Assembly (NCBI GenBank): GCA_013695175.1 | Contig: JACDAZ010000277.1 | Location: forward strand, 1 to 25,688 | Length of the DNA: 25,688 nucleotides | From: Flavisolibacter sp. | GTDB lineage: Bacteria > Bacteroidota > Bacteroidia > Chitinophagales > Chitinophagaceae | Reading direction: 5' to 3' | Part shown: piece by piece, positions 22,166 to 25,688 of the stretch | Position numbering within the stretch: position 1 is the first letter of the stretch | How the letters are laid out: each line of letters begins with the position of its first letter | Translations under genes and position numbers: made by a program | The notes under the pieces: model-generated | What the model saw: only the letters and a program-made list of their open reading frames with translations | Told to the model about the DNA's origin: nothing | Database searches by the model: none

Positions 22166-23128
22166 ATGAAGATACCCGTTAATTTAATAGCCGAGGAGCT
22201 CAAAATTTTCGAAGGAAAATTTAAGGAAGCAGCTAAAAGCAATGTTTCCATGCTTGACCGTATTATGGATTATATCGTAAAACGGAAGGGGAAGCAGCTG
22301 AGGCCTATGTTTGTTTTTTTGTCTGCAAAACTTTGCGGGCAGGTAAATGAAACAACTTATCGTGCGGCTTCATTGGTTGAATTACTGCATACCGCTACCC
22401 TGGTGCATGACGATGTTGTTGACGACTCATTGGAACGTAGAGGTTTTTTCTCAGTGTATGCATTATGGAAAAATAAGGTATCAGTACTTGTTGGTGATTA
22501 TTTACTTGCCAAAGGTTTATTGCTCTCTTTGGATAATAATGACTTTCGCATATTACAGATACTTTCCGATGCCGTTCGGAAAATGAGCGAAGGAGAGCTA
22601 CTGCAAATGGAAAAGTCCAGAACATTAAATATTGATGAGGATACTTATTTTGAAATTATTAAAAACAAAACTGCATCTCTACTTTCTTCAGCTTGTGCAG
22701 CAGGTGCCTGGTCTGCCAGTGAAAATGAAACAATGACCTGCCAAATGAAAAATTTTGGAGAAAAGGTTGGTATCGCCTTCCAGATTAAAGATGATCTTTT
22801 TGATTATACATCTGATAAGGTTGGCAAACCAACTGGTAATGATATTAAGGAGAAAAAACTTACCCTACCTCTTATATATACACTATCAAAAGTAGATAAA
22901 GCAACAAAACGAAAAATAATCTATATTGTCAAAAATGAAAGCAAGGACAAGAAAAAACTGGATTACGTTTTAAAAAACGTTACTGAATCCGGTGGAATAA
23001 ATTATACAATTAATTTAATGAACCAGTATAAAAATGAAGCATTATCTATTTTACAAACCTTTCCGGAAGGTGAAATAAAAAATGGTTTTGCCGACCTGGT
23101 GAATTTTGTCACGGATAGAAAATATTAA
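22166..23128 (+). CDS. Polyprenyl (all-trans) diphosphate synthase
   Basis: 320-residue isoprenoid chain-elongating enzyme that condenses isopentenyl diphosphate with an allylic diphosphate, probably making the side chain of menaquinone. The first aspartate-rich motif is D82-D-V-V-D86 in LVHDDVVDDSLERRG, preceded by GKQLRP (residues 42-47) for diphosphate binding; the second is D209-D-L-F-D213 in FQIKDDLFDYT, followed by GKPTGNDIKEKKLTLPL. Length fits octaprenyl/heptaprenyl-type synthases of the IspB group; chain length is not readable by eye. recJ follows after 6 bases on the same strand. It is divergent from the OmpA-like gene across a 194-base region. Confidence 0.93.
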   Translation: MKIPVNLIAEELKIFEGKFKEAAKSNVSMLDRIMDYIVKRKGKQLRPMFVFLSAKLCGQVNETTYRAASLVELLHTATLVHDDVVDDSLERRGFFSVYALWKNKVSVLVGDYLLAKGLLLSLDNNDFRILQILSDAVRKMSEGELLQMEKSRTLNIDEDTYFEIIKNKTASLLSSACAAGAWSASENETMTCQMKNFGEKVGIAFQIKDDLFDYTSDKVGKPTGNDIKEKKLTLPLIYTLSKVDKATKRKIIYIVKNESKDKKKLDYVLKNVTESGGINYTINLMNQYKNEALSILQTFPEGEIKNGFADLVNFVTDRKY

Positions 23129-23134
23129 GTACTG

Positions 23135-24841
23135 ATGGTTGTTTCCAAGAGGTGGAGAATTAAAAATGTAAATGAAGTAAAAACAGAGGAGCTTTTCAGC
23201 GCTTTGAAAATACACCCGACTATTTGTCGCATATTAGTACAACGTGGCATTGATACTTACGATTTAGCCAAAGATTTCTTCCGCCCGCAATTGCACCATT
23301 TGCACAACCCCTGGTTAATGAAGGATATGGACAAAGCGGTTGAAAGGGTCTTTGAGGCTTTCTCTAAAAATGAAAAAATTCTGGTTTTTGGTGATTATGA
23401 TGTTGATGGTACAACTGCTGTAGCCTGCATGTACCAGTTTTTAAAAAAAAATTATAATAAAGTTGATTTCTATATCCCTCACCGGTACAGGGAAGGTTAT
23501 GGAATTAGTAAAGCAGGTATAGATCACGCTAAAGAAAATGGATTCAGTTTAATCATATCGCTTGACTGCGGCATAAAATCAGTTGAGTTGATTCAATATG
23601 CAAAAGGGTTAGGGATAGATTTTATTGTATGTGATCATCACCTGCCGGATGAAGATTTACCCCCGGCAGTTGCCATTTTAAATCCAAAACAAAAAGATTG
23701 CAATTATCCTTTTAAAGAATTATGTGGTTGCGGTGTTGGATTTAAATTGATTACTGCTCTTGCAGAAAAAATGCACTTGCCAAAAGAAGATGCCTATGAA
23801 TATCTGGATTTGGTTGCAACCGCAATTGCTGCAGATATAGTTTCCATGTCGGGTGAAAACAGGGTACTTGCTTATTTCGGATTAAAAAAATCAAATACAA
23901 ATCCAAACAATGGAATTAAAGCTTTATGCTATTTAAGCAATTTAACCAATGACATGTGTATCAGCAACCTTGTTTTTATTATTGCTCCCAGGGTAAATGC
24001 TGCCGGAAGGATGGATGATGGACGCAAAGCTGTTGAAATGTTTGTTGCCGAAAATTATGATGAGGCTTTAAAGTGGGCAGAGCTGCTACACAGTGATAAT
24101 ACAAACAGGAAAGAAGCTGATTCCAGCATGACGGAAGAAGCAATAGCTTTAATTGAAGCAGATAGTCTATTAATTAATAGAAGAAGCACGGTGTTATATC
24201 AACCTCACTGGCATAAAGGTGTGGTAGGTATTGTAGCATCCAGATTAATTGATCATTACTATAGGCCTACAATTGTACTTACCCAATCAGGCGAATATGT
24301 TGCAGGTTCTGCACGGAGTGTCACCGGGTTTAATGTGTATGAGGCTATTCATCAATGTAAAGATCTTTTATTGGGATATGGTGGACACTTTTATGCCGCC
24401 GGTATGACCATGCATCCTGATAAGGTAGAAGAATTTTGTGCAAAATTTGAAGAAGTTGTCAGTAAAACCATACATCCTGATTTGTTGATTCCGGAAATTG
24501 TTATTGATACTGAAATCAGCTTTAAAGACATAACTCCGGCTTTTCAAAAGATCATCTGCCAGATGGAACCCTATGGACCCGATAATCTTTGCCCACTTTT
24601 TATCAGCAGAAATGTGTACGATACCGGTTACAGTAAAGTGGTAAAGGAAAAACACTTGAGATTTATATTAAAACAGGACGGGATCACATTTACAGGAATT
24701 GGTTTTGGCTTAGCTGATAAAATTAAATTTCTTTCCCCCCACCAACCGGTTGATATTGTTTATAAAATAGATGAAAATGAATGGAATGGAGAAAAAAGCC
24801 TTCAGCTTAAAGTGATCGATATTAAACCCAGTGAAAGCTGA
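23135..24841 (+). CDS. recJ: Single-stranded-DNA-specific exonuclease RecJ
   Basis: 568-residue DHH-family 5'-3' exonuclease of recombinational and mismatch repair. Metal-binding motifs are D87-Y-D89-V-D91 (FGDYDVDGTTA), Asp144 in ISLDCGIKS, and the D167-H168-H169 signature in VCDHHLPDE. Further along, RVNAAGRMDDG and the DHHA1 motif GGHFYAAGMTM are present, then a C-terminal OB-like domain with EPYGPDNLCPLFIS. Length and domain order are standard. It begins 6 bases after the polyprenyl synthase stop, so the two are probably co-transcribed. Confidence 0.96.
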   Translation: MVVSKRWRIKNVNEVKTEELFSALKIHPTICRILVQRGIDTYDLAKDFFRPQLHHLHNPWLMKDMDKAVERVFEAFSKNEKILVFGDYDVDGTTAVACMYQFLKKNYNKVDFYIPHRYREGYGISKAGIDHAKENGFSLIISLDCGIKSVELIQYAKGLGIDFIVCDHHLPDEDLPPAVAILNPKQKDCNYPFKELCGCGVGFKLITALAEKMHLPKEDAYEYLDLVATAIAADIVSMSGENRVLAYFGLKKSNTNPNNGIKALCYLSNLTNDMCISNLVFIIAPRVNAAGRMDDGRKAVEMFVAENYDEALKWAELLHSDNTNRKEADSSMTEEAIALIEADSLLINRRSTVLYQPHWHKGVVGIVASRLIDHYYRPTIVLTQSGEYVAGSARSVTGFNVYEAIHQCKDLLLGYGGHFYAAGMTMHPDKVEEFCAKFEEVVSKTIHPDLLIPEIVIDTEISFKDITPAFQKIICQMEPYGPDNLCPLFISRNVYDTGYSKVVKEKHLRFILKQDGITFTGIGFGLADKIKFLSPHQPVDIVYKIDENEWNGEKSLQLKVIDIKPSES

Positions 24842-24918
24842 TTTTCCACATCTTGCCTTTTTCCCAATTGTTAATAAATAATTCATCCAGCAGCAACTAC
24901 CCGGGTTATCATTGCATC

Positions 24919-24926
24919 TACATTTG
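24919..24926 (+). promoter_or_regulatory. -7 box (TACATTTG) upstream of the terminal secreted protein gene
   Basis: TACATTTG matches TAnnTTTG and lies 27 bases before the ATG at 24954, giving a leader of about 20 bases. The -33 TTTG is not evident. Confidence 0.45.
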
Positions 24927-24953
24927 TAACCTTTTACCCAAGTTTCCCAAATT

Positions 24954-25688
24954 ATGCAAAAATTTTACTCTGCCTTTCTAGCTCTGATAGCCATTCTATT
25001 TTCTTTTTATTCAAATTGTCAGACTAATCCGGTTCCCCAGTTATTACCTTATAGTCAAAATTTTGAAATCCTGCCACATAACGTAATAGTTTATCCTGCA
25101 GGTTGGCAGGGTTGGACAATAGGCACTTCAAATACTGCAACTTTTAGAACAAATGCTCCAACAGCAAATCGTGACATGGTAGCATCGGGAAGTGCAGGAA
25201 ATAATTCAGGAAATGTATACAATTATAATTCTAAAATAGGATTTCTTACAACAGGCTCTCTTGATTTAGCCATTGCTTTAGCCATAGATGGTACCAATTC
25301 AAGCAACATAACTGTTAGTTATTCAGCCATGACTATCAGGAATCCATATGATGGAGGTTCAAACACCAGGATGAATGAAATGATTTTACAGTATCGAATC
25401 GGTACAACTGGAATCTTTTCAAATTTAGCATCAACGGAGTATCAAAATAATATTGTTTTACAAACTTCCACGGGTATTACTACTCCTCAAAATGTTCAGG
25501 CAAAAACTATAGCCTTACCTTCTTCTTGTAATAATCAGCCTATTATTCAATTAAGATGGGTAAACAGAGACGTTTCCGGATTTGGGTCAAGACCCAGTTT
25601 TGCAATTGATGATATTTCCATTGAATCTTCTATTGTAGTTTCTGAAACAGTTTCAGTTTTAGCTATAAATAATGCTGCAGAACCAGAT
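24954..25688 (+). CDS. Secreted/surface protein, 5' part (runs off the window end)
   Basis: The frame is open for 245 codons from the ATG at 24954 to the last base. It starts with a signal peptide (QKFYSAFLALIAILFSFYSN, residues 2-21), followed by PYSQNFEILP and PAGWQGWTIGT, then Ser/Thr/Asn/Gly-rich segments and LRWVNRD...FAIDDISIE near residue 225. This pattern is common in the N-terminal beta-sandwich of large Bacteroidota proteins exported by type IX secretion, where it often precedes nuclease, lamin-tail or adhesion domains. The C-terminal sorting domain would lie beyond the window and cannot be checked. Function is unassigned. Confidence 0.8.
   Translation, partial: MQKFYSAFLALIAILFSFYSNCQTNPVPQLLPYSQNFEILPHNVIVYPAGWQGWTIGTSNTATFRTNAPTANRDMVASGSAGNNSGNVYNYNSKIGFLTTGSLDLAIALAIDGTNSSNITVSYSAMTIRNPYDGGSNTRMNEMILQYRIGTTGIFSNLASTEYQNNIVLQTSTGITTPQNVQAKTIALPSSCNNQPIIQLRWVNRDVSGFGSRPSFAIDDISIESSIVVSETVSVLAINNAAEPD

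Overview
The window is chromosomal DNA from a member of the Bacteroidota, most likely a Chitinophagaceae-like soil or freshwater bacterium. The reasons are its AT-rich composition, near absence of Shine-Dalgarno sequences, several TAnnTTTG (-7 type) promoter boxes, futalosine-pathway menaquinone genes, the lineage-specific coaBC / PorD-like (DUF4835) / DUF4296 cluster next to bamD and an omega-like RNA polymerase subunit, and an OmpA-family protein with thrombospondin type 3 calcium repeats. Genus and species cannot be read from the sequence alone. No tRNA, rRNA, CRISPR array, transposase or prophage was seen.

Layout. 1-3696 (+): 3' part of an N-acyl-D-amino-acid deacylase, an exported class C beta-lactamase-like serine hydrolase and a GNAT acetyltransferase. 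3693-6134 (-): a pterin block (two tandem 6-pyruvoyl-tetrahydropterin-synthase-like genes, then folE) with fabD downstream. 6226-7703 (+): mqnB-mqnD, overlapping by ATGA. 7700-9836 (-): a class IV aminotransferase and a DNA photolyase. 9899-15097: a regulatory island with three NarL/LuxR response regulators, a SAM methyltransferase, a 637-base largely non-coding stretch, a structured leader with micro-ORFs, a seven-helix membrane protein and a NarX-type histidine kinase. 15107-16481 (-): 3-oxoacid CoA-transferase subunits. 16528-20186 (-): bamD, omega-like subunit, terminator, then coaBC, a PorD-like gene and a DUF4296 lipoprotein. 20281-21971 (-): the OmpA-like gene with a clear promoter and terminator. 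22166-24841 (+): polyprenyl diphosphate synthase and recJ. 24954-end (+): 5' part of a secreted protein gene that runs off the window.

Most of the window is housekeeping. The part that deserves a second look is the leader at about 12757-12904. A 26-codon ORF rich in tryptophan and acidic residues stops directly before a perfect 16-bp palindrome. Three bases later comes a long hairpin (14-bp perfect outer stem plus inner pairings) whose apex holds the start codon of the seven-helix membrane protein. A second, overlapping 23-codon ORF in another frame runs through both structures and ends with an ATGA overlap on that start codon. This looks like a translational or attenuation switch controlling a membrane protein / histidine kinase / response regulator module. 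That role is inferred; the base pairing and ORF geometry are directly visible.
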